DNA of 64,000 nucleotides, from contig JAKLLG010000005.1 in NCBI GenBank assembly GCA_023150275.1, forward strand, positions 1-64,000, written 5' to 3'. This stretch comes from Rhodocyclaceae bacterium (GTDB lineage Bacteria > Pseudomonadota > Gammaproteobacteria > Burkholderiales > Rhodocyclaceae). Position 1 is the stretch's first letter. Every line of letters starts with the position of its first letter. Under the pieces are notes generated by a model that made no database searches, had not been told where the DNA came from, and saw only the letters and a list, made by a program, of their open reading frames with translations. Shown piece by piece: positions 39,928-47,911 of this stretch. The translations under genes and the position numbers were made by a program.

Positions 39928-42045
39928 TCAGGCATCCTCCGTGCAGGCGGCCCGTCGTTCCACCGGCAGCAGAACGGTGAAGCTGGTGCCTTCCCGACTG
40001 CTGCAACAGATGACTTTTCCGCCGAGCTTCTCGACCAGCTCGTTGACGATGCAAAGCCCGAGCCCGCGATGTCCCTCGCCCTTGCTGCTCTTGATCGGCC
40101 CGAAGATCTGTCCGAGCGTCGCTTCCGGCATGCCCGGGCCGGTGTCCTGCACGCCGACTTCGGCAAACAACTGGCCGCCGAAGTTGACCGGGCCGCGCGT
40201 GCTGACCCTTAGCTCGCCGCCGGCAGGCATGGCCTCGACGGCGTTCTTGACCAGATTGATCAGAATCTGGCGCAGCGCATTCGGGTCGCCCGGAACATTC
40301 AGCAGCGCATCGCCCGCGTGCACCGTCATCGTGATATTGCCAGCCGCGAAACCGGTTTCCTCGAACAGGCGGACCACGTCTCTTGCGGCCCGGTTGAGGT
40401 CGGCCAGTCCGTCAGGAATGCTGGCGCGCCGGTGGGCGAAGGAATCGAGGATCCTGCCGACCCGATCGAGTTCCTCGTTGAGAATGGAGAGCTCGCTGCT
40501 GACGATCGATTGCGAATCGAGCTTGGCGTGCAGGATGCTCATGTAGTTCTTGATGATCGCCAGTGGATTGCTGGCCTCATGAACCATGCGGCGGGCAGCG
40601 TCGCCATACTCGTCGACGAGTTCGTCGATCGCCGTGCTGGTTTCTTCCCGCTGGCGTCGGGTGGCCTGCAGGGCCTGCGCGCCCTGATGCGCAAAATCCT
40701 GCAGCAGCGCCACGTGCTCACGGAGCAAGGCTTCACTCGATGTCCGTGCCGTGCATACGAGCACGCCGATCGGATGCGGCGCTCCCGGCAGCGGCAGGCA
40801 GATCGCCGTGTCGGTGCCGAGCATGCGCAGCAGCTGCCGCTCGGCGATGCTGCATGCGGCATCGTGCGCGATGAATTGCGGTTTGCCCGAGAGCGCCGCC
40901 TCGACGATCTGCGTGCCCCGGTGCATCGGCAGCGACATCTGCGCGAGGCGTTGCCGCTCCTTGTCCAGCGGCACGCCGACCAGAACGTTCTCGCGTCCGT
41001 CGTGGAGCAGGGCGACGCCATCCTCGATCCCGAACAGGATGCCGGCTGCACGCAGCATTGCCTGCAGCACGGCCTGGTCGCTGCGCTGCACCAGCAGGGG
41101 ACGTGTCGCCTCGGTCGCCAGCACCATCTGCCGGACCTGCTCGGCCAGGCGGGCGTGACTGCCGTTGGCGCCGTCACTGCCTTCTTCGGCGGCGAGCGTT
41201 CCCAGGTCGATGCCCAGTTGTGCCGCGGCAGCGGTGACCAGTTCGTCGGCGCGCGCCGCCACCGTCTGCAGCAGGGGCTGGGCGATGCGGTAGAGTTCGG
41301 CGGCCTCGCGGCTTTCGTCGCTGTCCGCACCGTGCTCGGCAATGCGATGCGCGAGGTGGGTGAGCTGGATCAGCGGCGCGGCGGTCCGCAGCGCGCTTGC
41401 CGCTTCGTGGTGGTAGAGAACGCTGTCGGACAGGAATGAATCCAGATGCCAGCGCTCGACCAGCCAGGCGCCTGCCTCGGCATGCGTGATGGCGAGCGTG
41501 CTTCGTTCAAGCGCGCAGGTGGCATCGGTGTCGGCCGCCCGGAAGAACGGCAGGTACTCGCGAGGGCAGGCGCCCGCCAGCGCCAGCCGCCCGACGTTAT
41601 GCAGCAATCCGGCGAGATAGGCTTCCTCCGCATGCGGATAGGCGATGCCCTGCGCCAGTTCCCGTGCCAGCACGGCGGTGGTCAGCGAGTGCCGCCAGAA
41701 GCCGGAGATGTCCGCCGGGCACTGCTGCGAAAGACGATTGAACACCTGCGAGACCGATTCTCCGATCACCAGCGTCTTCAATGTTTCGAGGCCGAGGGTC
41801 AGCAGCGCCTGCTCAAGACTCAGGCGCTTGCCGGAACGAGCAAAGGCCGCGCTGTGCGCGACCCCCATCACGCGCCCGGACATGCCGGCGTCCATGGCAA
41901 CGATACCGGCAAAATCCCCGATCGAAGCGTTGTCGCTGCGGCACAGTTCGAGCAGCTTCAGCAACACCTGCGGCATTGCCGGCAGGCGCGCAGCGAGCAG
42001 TCGGTCGCGAATATCCACACTCACCAGAGGCATTCCCGGGTTCAT
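39928..42045 (-). CDS. HDOD-GAF hybrid histidine kinase
   Basis: A 705-residue cytosolic protein. The N-terminal HDOD domain (about 10-215; LPAMPQVLLKLLELCRSDNASIGDFA, AGLLHNVGRLALAG) is followed by a helical stretch, a GAF-like sensor (about 310-450) and a kinase core. The core has the His in MVHEASNPLAIIKNY (about 500), the N-box NLVKNAVEAM, DTGPGMP and the G2 box GHRGLGLCIVNEL. The start chosen is ATG 42045. It forms an operon with the downstream response regulator-GGDEF-EAL gene. Confidence 0.86.
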   Translation of the reverse strand: MNPGMPLVSVDIRDRLLAARLPAMPQVLLKLLELCRSDNASIGDFAGIVAMDAGMSGRVMGVAHSAAFARSGKRLSLEQALLTLGLETLKTLVIGESVSQVFNRLSQQCPADISGFWRHSLTTAVLARELAQGIAYPHAEEAYLAGLLHNVGRLALAGACPREYLPFFRAADTDATCALERSTLAITHAEAGAWLVERWHLDSFLSDSVLYHHEAASALRTAAPLIQLTHLAHRIAEHGADSDESREAAELYRIAQPLLQTVAARADELVTAAAAQLGIDLGTLAAEEGSDGANGSHARLAEQVRQMVLATEATRPLLVQRSDQAVLQAMLRAAGILFGIEDGVALLHDGRENVLVGVPLDKERQRLAQMSLPMHRGTQIVEAALSGKPQFIAHDAACSIAERQLLRMLGTDTAICLPLPGAPHPIGVLVCTARTSSEALLREHVALLQDFAHQGAQALQATRRQREETSTAIDELVDEYGDAARRMVHEASNPLAIIKNYMSILHAKLDSQSIVSSELSILNEELDRVGRILDSFAHRRASIPDGLADLNRAARDVVRLFEETGFAAGNITMTVHAGDALLNVPGDPNALRQILINLVKNAVEAMPAGGELRVSTRGPVNFGGQLFAEVGVQDTGPGMPEATLGQIFGPIKSSKGEGHRGLGLCIVNELVEKLGGKVICCSSREGTSFTVLLPVERRAACTEDA

Positions 42046-42377
42046 TGAACGAATGGTTCCGCCGCGATGGCAGAAAACCGCAGGCGGCGCGCGAGGTATT
42101 TCACGCCGCTTCAGAGGGGCCGCAACGCGCATCAGGCATGATTCCGATGCGCATCGCCGGACTGTCTGGCGGGAATGCTAGTCCAGCGATGTTACAGAAT
42201 TGCAATCGACATATTGCTCCGAACGGCTCATTACGCGTCGGTGGCTGTAACAATTGGTGCCTCCGGCTGCAGCCACGTCATGTCGCTGTCGATTTGCGCC
42301 GTTCCGGGGTTGCCGCCGGAACTTGTGCCAGGATGGCAAAGTCCATCCGCCATTCCTCTTTCCGGACTTCTTGCTCA
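42046..42377. other. divergent intergenic region
   Basis: About 330 bases lie between the HDOD kinase gene (minus) and the PF04307 gene (plus). It is less GC-rich between 42185 and 42260 and must contain both promoters, but I see no convincing -35/-10 pair, terminator or RNA. Open frames crossing it are extensions without coding character. Confidence 0.5.
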
Positions 42378-43376
42378 GTGGATTCCGTTTCCCAGCTCGC
42401 CCTCGGAGCCAGTGTCACCCTTGCCGTGATGGGGCGGCGCACGGCGCCGTGGACGAGCGTGCTCATCGGTGGCGCGCTCGGTACCGTGCCCGACCTCGAC
42501 GTCGTCATCGACTATGGCGACGCCGTGCTCAACATGGTGCAGCACCGCGCCGACAGCCATGCGCTGTTCTGGCTGACGCTTGCCGGGCCGCCGATTGGCG
42601 CCCTTGTTGCCCTGCTGTCTGGCGAACGCCAGCACTGGCGACGCTGGGCGCTGGCGGCCTGGCTGGCCCTGTTCACGCACCCGCTGCTCGATTTCTTCAC
42701 CGTCTATGGCACGCAGCTGGCGCGGCCATTCAGCAGTCATCCCTTCGGGCTCGGCAGCATCTTCATCATCGATCCGCTGTACACGCTGCCACTGCTGGCC
42801 GGCCTCGGGTTCAGCCTGGCGAGTGGCCGCCCGCGCGCGAACGCGATCGCGCTCGCCATCTCCACCACCTATCTGGCGTGGAGCTTCGCCGCACAGCAGC
42901 AGGTGACGGCGCTGGCCCGCCAGTCGCTCAGCGCACAGGGCATCGTCGCGGAACGTGTCCTGGTCACGCCGACGGCGTTCAATACGGTGCTCTGGCGTGT
43001 CGTGGCGGTGACGCCGACGGAATTTCACGAGGGCTACGTGAGCCTCCTCGATGCCCCGGAGCCGCTGCGTTTCGCCACCTTCGACCGCGGCGCCCCGCTG
43101 ATTGCCGCCTGGGGCGGGCACTGGGCGGTGCAGCGCATCGCCGCCTTCAGCCACGGCTTCTACAAGATGCAGGTGCGCGATGGTCGTGTCCGGCTGGTCG
43201 ATCTGCGCATGGGACAGGAACCCTTCTACAGCTTCGATTTCGATGTGGCGGGGGTGGGCGAGGTACCGGCGCAGCAGGCCCCGGTGGGGCGCGAAGGGCG
43301 GCGCGTGCCGCTCGATCAGGGGCTGCCCTGGCTATGGCAGCGGCTGCTCGGCACCCCGCTGCCGCCGCCGCGCTGA
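42378..43376 (+). CDS. membrane-bound metal-dependent hydrolase (PF04307), second copy
   Basis: A 332-residue paralogue of the protein at 32825. It opens VDSVSQLALGASVTLAVMGRRT and has GTVPDLDVVI, HRADSHALFW and THPLLDFFTVYGTQLARPF, with about four helices before a soluble C-terminal half. The GTG at 42378 is chosen because family members begin with M-D-S/P-L/V-T/S-Q/H just there. The long upstream open frame is not supported. Function unknown. Confidence 0.8.
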   Translation: MDSVSQLALGASVTLAVMGRRTAPWTSVLIGGALGTVPDLDVVIDYGDAVLNMVQHRADSHALFWLTLAGPPIGALVALLSGERQHWRRWALAAWLALFTHPLLDFFTVYGTQLARPFSSHPFGLGSIFIIDPLYTLPLLAGLGFSLASGRPRANAIALAISTTYLAWSFAAQQQVTALARQSLSAQGIVAERVLVTPTAFNTVLWRVVAVTPTEFHEGYVSLLDAPEPLRFATFDRGAPLIAAWGGHWAVQRIAAFSHGFYKMQVRDGRVRLVDLRMGQEPFYSFDFDVAGVGEVPAQQAPVGREGRRVPLDQGLPWLWQRLLGTPLPPPR

Positions 43377-43382
43377 AGCGCG

Positions 43383-43529
43383 TCAGCCGAGGTGGCTGCC
43401 GGGGGAGTCGTTCGGACCGTGCGTGTCGTCTGCCCCGTGCGCCTTGCGGTCACGGTGGCGCGCGAAGATCGCGATGACGACGATTACGGCCGGTACGATC
43501 GTCGCCAGAATGATCAGGTCGAGGCCCAT
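43383..43529 (-). CDS. 48-residue single-helix membrane microprotein downstream of SulP
   Basis: A short frame reads MGLDLIILATIVPAVIVVIA and continues IFARHRDRKAHGADDTHGPN before ending SPGSHLG. It has one N-terminal hydrophobic helix (about 4-22), a positively charged stop-transfer RHRDRK, and a hydrophilic His/Asp-rich tail. Its ATG overlaps the SulP stop (TGATG), and a GGAGGA sequence lies just upstream within the SulP end, so translation coupled to SulP is likely. It could be a transporter accessory subunit. It is too short for routine gene calling. Confidence 0.65.
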   Translation of the reverse strand: MGLDLIILATIVPAVIVVIAIFARHRDRKAHGADDTHGPNDSPGSHLG

Positions 43530-45217
43530 CAGTAATCCTCCGCTTCGCCCATCAGGGGTGGCAAGAGAATATAGGCGCGTGCCAGCGCCTGATCAAGATC
43601 GGCCGTGTTGTTGTTGGCGCCGATGCGATCGAGGAAGCCCGAGCGCTGCAGCAGGGAACCCGGCTGCTGGTTGAGCCCGCACACGAGCAGCGCGCAACCG
43701 CGCTTCGCCAGCTTGTCACGCAGATTCTCCAGCCCTTCCAGACCGGTCGTGTCGAGCTGGATGAGGCGGCTCATTTCGAGAACGACGATTTCCGGGTGCC
43801 CGGCACGCGGGTCGAGCAGTTCCTCCAGCTTGTTCACCGCGCCGAAGAACAGCGAGCCGTAGAGCTGCCAGGCGGCGACGCGCATCGTGCCGTCGGGGTA
43901 GATGAAGCGCGGGTCGCTGGCTTCGTCGTCGAGCGGCAGGCGCTCGATGCGGGTGAGTTCCGACATGCGGTAGATGAAGAACAGGCTCGCCAGCACCATG
44001 CCCAGCTCGACGGCGATGGTCAGGTCGAAGACCACCGTCACGAAGAAGGTGGCGAGCAGGATCACGCGGTAGTTGTACGAATAGCGGCGCAGTTCCTTGA
44101 ATTCGTGCCACTCGCCCATGTTGATGGCAACGACCATCACGATCGCGGAAAGCGCGGCGAGCGGAACATAGGAGGCGAGCGGCGCGGCGACCAGCACGAT
44201 GGCAAGCAGCACCGCGGCATGGATGATGCCGGCGATCGGCGTGCGGCCGCCGGTCTTCACGTTGGTGGTGGTGCGGGCGATGGCGCCGGTGGCGGCAAAG
44301 CCGCCGAACAGCGGCGCGGCGATGTTGGCCAGCCCCTGCGCGACGAGTTCCTGGTTGGGGTCGTGGCGGTCGTCGATCTGGCCGTCGGCGACGCGCGCCG
44401 AAAGCAGCGATTCGATGGCGCCGAGGAGCGCGATGGTGATCGCCGGCGAGATCAGCTTGCCGAGATGGTGGATCGATACATCGGGAATGCCGAAGGCCGG
44501 CAGTTCCTGCGGGATGCCGTTGAAGCGGCTGCCGATGGTTTCCACCGGCAGTTCGAACAGCCAGGCCGCGAGCGTGCCGATGATCAGCACGGCGAGGGGG
44601 CCCGGCAGCCGGCGCAGCGGGGCGATGCGTTGCGCCAGCCGGTTGTAGGAGAGCAGGAAGACAAGGCAGGCGAGCGCCAGCCCCAGCGTTGGCAGGTCGA
44701 CGGTGCCGGCGTGTGCCGCCAGCGTCTTGATGCGGCCGAAGAATTCGGCCGGCAGGTGGTCGATCCGCAGGCCGAAGAAATCCTTGATCTGCGCCATGAA
44801 GATGACGACGGCGATGCCGTTGGTGAAGCCGATCACCACCGTCACCGGAATGAAGCGGATCAACTGCCCCATGCGCGCGAGGCCCATGGCGAGCAGGAAA
44901 ACGCCGGCGAGCAGCGTGGCCCCCATCAGGTTGCCGAAACCCTGCGTGGCGACGATGCCATAGACGATGGGGATGAAGGCGCCGGTGGGGCCGCCGATCT
45001 GCACGCGCGAGCCACCGAAGGCGGAGGTGATGAAGCCGGCGACGATGGCCGTCCAGATGCCGGCGGTAGGTGAGCACCCGCTCGCGATGGCGAAGGCCAT
45101 GGCCAGGGGGAGGGCGAGTACGCCGACGGTGATGCCGGAGGCCAGATCCTTGCCGAACTGCGCCCGGTTGTAGGTGGGCAGGCAGTCGATCAGCTTGGGG
45201 CGGAAGGCTAGGCGCAT
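43529..45217 (-). CDS. SulP family inorganic anion transporter
   Basis: A 562-residue SulP/SLC26 transporter. The N-terminal signature DLASGITVGVLALPLAMAFAIASG and VQIGGPTGAFIPIVYGI lie in the first helices, with about 10-12 helices to residue 430. A C-terminal STAS domain (about 450-550) has LDTTGLEGLENL. Sulfate, bicarbonate or another anion could be the substrate; the sequence does not decide. A microprotein gene overlaps its stop codon. Confidence 0.9.
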   Translation of the reverse strand: MRLAFRPKLIDCLPTYNRAQFGKDLASGITVGVLALPLAMAFAIASGCSPTAGIWTAIVAGFITSAFGGSRVQIGGPTGAFIPIVYGIVATQGFGNLMGATLLAGVFLLAMGLARMGQLIRFIPVTVVIGFTNGIAVVIFMAQIKDFFGLRIDHLPAEFFGRIKTLAAHAGTVDLPTLGLALACLVFLLSYNRLAQRIAPLRRLPGPLAVLIIGTLAAWLFELPVETIGSRFNGIPQELPAFGIPDVSIHHLGKLISPAITIALLGAIESLLSARVADGQIDDRHDPNQELVAQGLANIAAPLFGGFAATGAIARTTTNVKTGGRTPIAGIIHAAVLLAIVLVAAPLASYVPLAALSAIVMVVAINMGEWHEFKELRRYSYNYRVILLATFFVTVVFDLTIAVELGMVLASLFFIYRMSELTRIERLPLDDEASDPRFIYPDGTMRVAAWQLYGSLFFGAVNKLEELLDPRAGHPEIVVLEMSRLIQLDTTGLEGLENLRDKLAKRGCALLVCGLNQQPGSLLQRSGFLDRIGANNNTADLDQALARAYILLPPLMGEAEDY

Positions 45218-45244
45218 GGCGGTCGCTCGGGGAATGAGCGACGC

Positions 45245-45272
45245 ATTCTATTACTTCCGGATGGTTTGTAAA
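45245..45272 (-). promoter_or_regulatory. sulP promoter candidate
   Basis: On the minus strand TTTACA (45272-45267) and TAGAAT (45250-45245) are 16 bases apart, about 28 bases before the SulP ATG, in a short AT-rich patch (45240-45290) that stands out from the GC-rich surroundings. Confidence 0.45.
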
Positions 45273-45336
45273 TTGTAATCAAATGGTAATTCGTGGCGGA
45301 AAGAGCGAAGGGAGAAGGGGGCGGAGAGAAGGGCGG

Positions 45337-46458
45337 TCAGGCGGTGGTGCTGGTTGCCGGGCAGACGCAGCGCGGGTGTTCGCGGGTGCGGTCGATGCAG
45401 CCGCCGTCGGCGTAGATGCCGCTGAGGTCGCGCAGGCGGGCCATGCGGGTGAGGATTTCCTCCCGCTCCGCGGCATCGGCGTTGGAGCGGGCGACGCGGC
45501 GCGCCACCTCATCCTCATCGATGCAGCCTTCGCCGGCGGTGTCGTGGCACAGGCCGTGGCGCCAGTGATAGACCTCCAGGCACTTGTCGTCGAAGGTGTA
45601 GGGGTGCTCGGGTTGCCAGAAATTGCTGAACAGCCCGCTGCCCAGATAGAACACCCAGGAACCTTCGTAGCCGGAGACATCGGACGAGGCTTCGTCCGGA
45701 TTGCGGAACCAGACGCGATCGCCCGGCGTGTAGAAGCGTGGCGGCAGCGGCACCTCGTTGCTGCCGTGCTCGTCGAGGAAGATGTCGTGAAAGGCGCGCG
45801 ACATGATTGCGCGCCGTTCCCACTGGCGCTGCAGTACGGCGAGCAGGCCGGGATTGCGTTCCGCCAGTTCCTCGGCCAGAGCGAGCAGGATCACGTATTC
45901 CGACGCGCGATAGCAGGAGAAGGCATAGCGGCGCCCGCCGATTGCGGGTTGGGTCGTATTGCGCAGCGCGTCGATCAGGGGGCGGCCCGGCAGCAGCGTG
46001 AAGCCGGTTTCCTCATCGTAGCGCCAGTCGTCCCACGGACGCTCCGCGGCTTCGGTGTCGAAACTGAGCGCGGTGCGACTGGCGGCGGCGACGATGCGCT
46101 CGCGCACGCGGATCGCCGAATCGAGGCCGTCCGGACAATGAAAGACAAAGGGGATCGGGCTGTGCAGCAGGCAAAGCAGGATTTCGCGCCGCAGAATGTC
46201 TTCGTTCGCCACGCCCTGTGCCGCCAGCGAGGCGGCGAGGCCGAGCGTGTCGTGGCCAGGCATCAGTTTCCGAGCGGCATCCGCAGCGAGGGAGAATGAA
46301 ACGGCGTCTTCGTGATCGTCGCGCACGGCGGCATTGGTGAGGCCGGCCTCGTCCAGCAGGCGCTCGACCTCATTCACGCTGGCCGCGTTGCGCGGAACGA
46401 CGATGCCCGAGCACGCCGCGGCGCATTGCAGTTCGGGCGGGAGCGGCGGAAAGATCAC
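45337..46458 (-). CDS. Tgl-like protein-glutamine gamma-glutamyltransferase
   Basis: A 373-residue protein whose middle follows B. subtilis Tgl in order, as I recall that sequence: RVRERIVAAASRTALSF, a W-x-Y segment, LIDALRNTTQPAI, then YAFSCYRASEYVILLALAEEL with Cys182 at the catalytic position. After these come FYTPGDRVWFRNPDEASSDVSGYEG and WVFYLGSGLFSNFW. The residue before the Cys is Ser, where Tgl has Glu. A Cys-rich C-terminal tail (about 300-373) is extra. Protein cross-linking is an inference. The GTG at 46458 has an AGGAGG ribosome site. An intrinsic terminator lies immediately upstream of the ribosome site. Confidence 0.65.
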   Translation of the reverse strand: MIFPPLPPELQCAAACSGIVVPRNAASVNEVERLLDEAGLTNAAVRDDHEDAVSFSLAADAARKLMPGHDTLGLAASLAAQGVANEDILRREILLCLLHSPIPFVFHCPDGLDSAIRVRERIVAAASRTALSFDTEAAERPWDDWRYDEETGFTLLPGRPLIDALRNTTQPAIGGRRYAFSCYRASEYVILLALAEELAERNPGLLAVLQRQWERRAIMSRAFHDIFLDEHGSNEVPLPPRFYTPGDRVWFRNPDEASSDVSGYEGSWVFYLGSGLFSNFWQPEHPYTFDDKCLEVYHWRHGLCHDTAGEGCIDEDEVARRVARSNADAAEREEILTRMARLRDLSGIYADGGCIDRTREHPRCVCPATSTTA

Positions 46459-46477
46459 GAAACCTCCTGCGCACAGC

Positions 46478-46506
46478 AAAAAAAACGGCACCTGTGCCGG
46501 GTGCCG
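46478..46506 (-). terminator. intrinsic terminator in the leader of the Tgl-like gene
   Basis: On the minus strand CGGCACC-CGGCACA-GGTGCCG forms a perfect 7-bp stem (46506-46486) followed by eight T (46485-46478). No minus-strand gene ends upstream; the leader starts at its own promoter about 85 bases before. The terminator would therefore stop transcription just ahead of the ribosome site and act as an attenuator. A competing longer stem CTCACGA/TCGTGAG lies at about 46515-46559. Confidence 0.7.
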
Positions 46507-46591
46507 CTGGAACTCACGAAGCCGTGACGACGAACGACGGATTATTTCCGCCTCGTGAGGAGAGGACTACAAAATGGCTGTAGCGAGTCAA

Positions 46592-46619
46592 ATTATATTT
46601 ACTCGCAGTGCTTGTGCAA
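46592..46619 (-). promoter_or_regulatory. promoter of the Tgl-like gene
   Basis: Minus-strand TTGCAC (46619-46614) and TATAAT (46597-46592) are 16 bases apart, close to sigma-70 consensus. The resulting leader would be about 125 bases long and contain the stem and terminator described at 46478-46559. Confidence 0.6.
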
Positions 46620-46670
46620 TTAGAATTTGATTAACATTCTATTTGGCATAGCCTGCTGGAAGGAGCCGTT

Positions 46671-46874
46671 GTGGAGAACCGTACCGCCCGTCTCACCATC
46701 CTCATCGATCCGCGCAAAAAAGCCCTGTTCGAGGAAATCTGCTCGCAGCAGGACTTGACGCCCTCGCAGGTCGTGCGCCGCCTCATTCGCCAGTACATCG
46801 TCGATAACGCCAATGGGCGCGAGCTGCCCGAATGGCTCACGACCGCGGCGCAGCGAGGCGCTGAGCCGCGCTGA
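46671..46874 (+). CDS. ribbon-helix-helix DNA-binding protein
   Basis: A 67-residue CopG/Arc-type protein: the beta strand TARLTILIDP, then two helices (KKALFEEICSQQ, TPSQVVRRLIRQYIVDNA). The GTG start follows AAGGAG by six bases. It is transcribed divergently from the Tgl-like gene and could bind the AT-rich region between them (46565-46650). No toxin partner follows. Confidence 0.72.
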   Translation: MENRTARLTILIDPRKKALFEEICSQQDLTPSQVVRRLIRQYIVDNANGRELPEWLTTAAQRGAEPR

Positions 46875-47365
46875 GGGTCTGTCTGCTTTTGCGCCGGCAC
46901 GTGGCGCGTGTCTCTGGTCCGGCGGCGCACGCCTGCTGAGCCGGCTTCGCATTTCCCCAAGGGAATTTTCACTTCGCCGCTGGTGTCTGAAAATATACTG
47001 GCAGACAGGCTTTTGTTTGAAATCAATGTGATGGCAGCGATAAAATCGATTCCAGTGTCCTGCAATGTCGGAGACTCAGGAAAATAACGTCCCCGCTATA
47101 GGATGAATTGGTTGGAATCGCGCGTTGCGCCAGGATGCCCGGCTTCTGCCGGCGACGTAGCAAACGGGCGGCAGCCTATGCCAAGCCTAAAAACACCGAC
47201 TGCTCAGTGTTGAAAAGCAGTCATCGAACGTGTCTTCGGAAGCCCAGGCGATTCAGACCGACGAGTTATCTCTTGTTCCAGATTTCGCTCTTGTGGGCGG
47301 TGTTCATAGCAGTCTCCGTGATTGTTGATCGGAGTTTGATTCTTCGCTATCGGTCAGGCTCACGG
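46875..47365. other. gene-poor boundary region between core and metal-resistance island
   Basis: About 490 bases of lower GC with no convincing complete gene. It contains an integrase-like gene remnant (47247-47307, minus), an inverted repeat GACTGCT...AGCAGTC (47198-47222) and two similar direct copies of GTGTT-N3/4-AGCAGTC (47207-47222 and 47300-47314). A 90-residue open frame across it has no coding features. This is the likely left boundary zone of the mobile region. Confidence 0.45.
47247..47307 (-). pseudogene. possible remnant of a tyrosine recombinase start
   Basis: After a CACGGAGA ribosome site, ATG at 47307 opens MNTAHKSEIWNKR, then an in-frame TAA (47268-47266), then LVGLN. This resembles the N-terminus of a common short integrase family (…K-S-E-I-W-N-K-G-Q-L-V-G…), as remembered, with a Gln codon turned to stop; similarity ends soon after. 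Only about 20 codons survive. It abuts cadR and fits the edge of an inserted region. Confidence 0.35.
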
Positions 47366-47803
47366 TTAAACAGCCTTTGAACCTTGGTGGCAAGCACAGG
47401 CTTCTCCGTGTGCTGCTGCCACGAGTTCATGCAATATGCCGCATTCAGAGGCGTTGTGCGGGGCCGAACATTGTCCACGCAAAGTCACCAGTTGTCGCTC
47501 TAGGGCTTGCATGCTGGCAAGCCGCGCGCGCACTTTGGCCAATTGAGCATCTATTAAGTGGTTAATTTCTCCGCAGTCAGATTGCGGGCTATCTATGAAG
47601 GACAAAAGGCGCTGGATGTCCGCCAATGAAATGTCGAGCGCACGACAATGGCGAATGAAGGCGAGCTGCTCTAATTGAAGATGGGAGTAGAGGCGATAGC
47701 CGTTTTCGCTACGCGACGGGGTGCTCAGTAGCTGCACCTTTTCGTAGTAGCGGATGGTTTCGACATCAACGCCGGTGGCCTTCGCCAGATCGCCAATCCG
47801 CAT
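47366..47803 (-). CDS. cadR: MerR-family Cd/Pb-responsive regulator (CadR-like)
   Basis: A 145-residue MerR-type activator. MRIGDLAKATGVDVETIRYYEKVQLL is the N-terminal winged helix. Cysteines in SDCGEIN, GQCSAPHN and SECGIL match the CadR/PbrR metal-site trio, and a CACH tail is present. It binds the long-spacer promoter between itself and cadA and underwinds it when metal is bound. ATG at 47803 is preferred over an upstream in-frame start. Confidence 0.88.
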   Translation of the reverse strand: MRIGDLAKATGVDVETIRYYEKVQLLSTPSRSENGYRLYSHLQLEQLAFIRHCRALDISLADIQRLLSFIDSPQSDCGEINHLIDAQLAKVRARLASMQALERQLVTLRGQCSAPHNASECGILHELVAAAHGEACACHQGSKAV

Positions 47804-47840
47804 TGCATTCTCCCGCTTGAAACAAGCCTGCATTTTAGAC

Positions 47841-47871
47841 TTGACCCTGTAGTTGCTCCAGAGATTCTAAT
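47841..47871 (+). promoter_or_regulatory. MerR-type cadA promoter and CadR operator
   Basis: TTGACC (47841-47846) and TCTAAT (47866-47871) are separated by 19 bases, the long spacer typical of MerR-regulated promoters. The spacer holds an imperfect dyad CCCTGTAG-N-CTCCAGAG. It is placed 41 bases before the cadA ATG and 38 bases from the divergent cadR start. Confidence 0.8.
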
Positions 47872-47911
47872 AAACGAATCTAAACTGGCAACTTGCCACT
47901 GGAGATTGCAG

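Noticed and set aside
43796..45073. Open frame of 425 codons antisense to sulP
   Set aside because: Glu/Gly/Arg/Asp-rich shadow frame, no ribosome site or motif.
47108..47380. 90-codon open frame in the island boundary
   Set aside because: No ribosome site or domain; it runs antisense through the integrase remnant.
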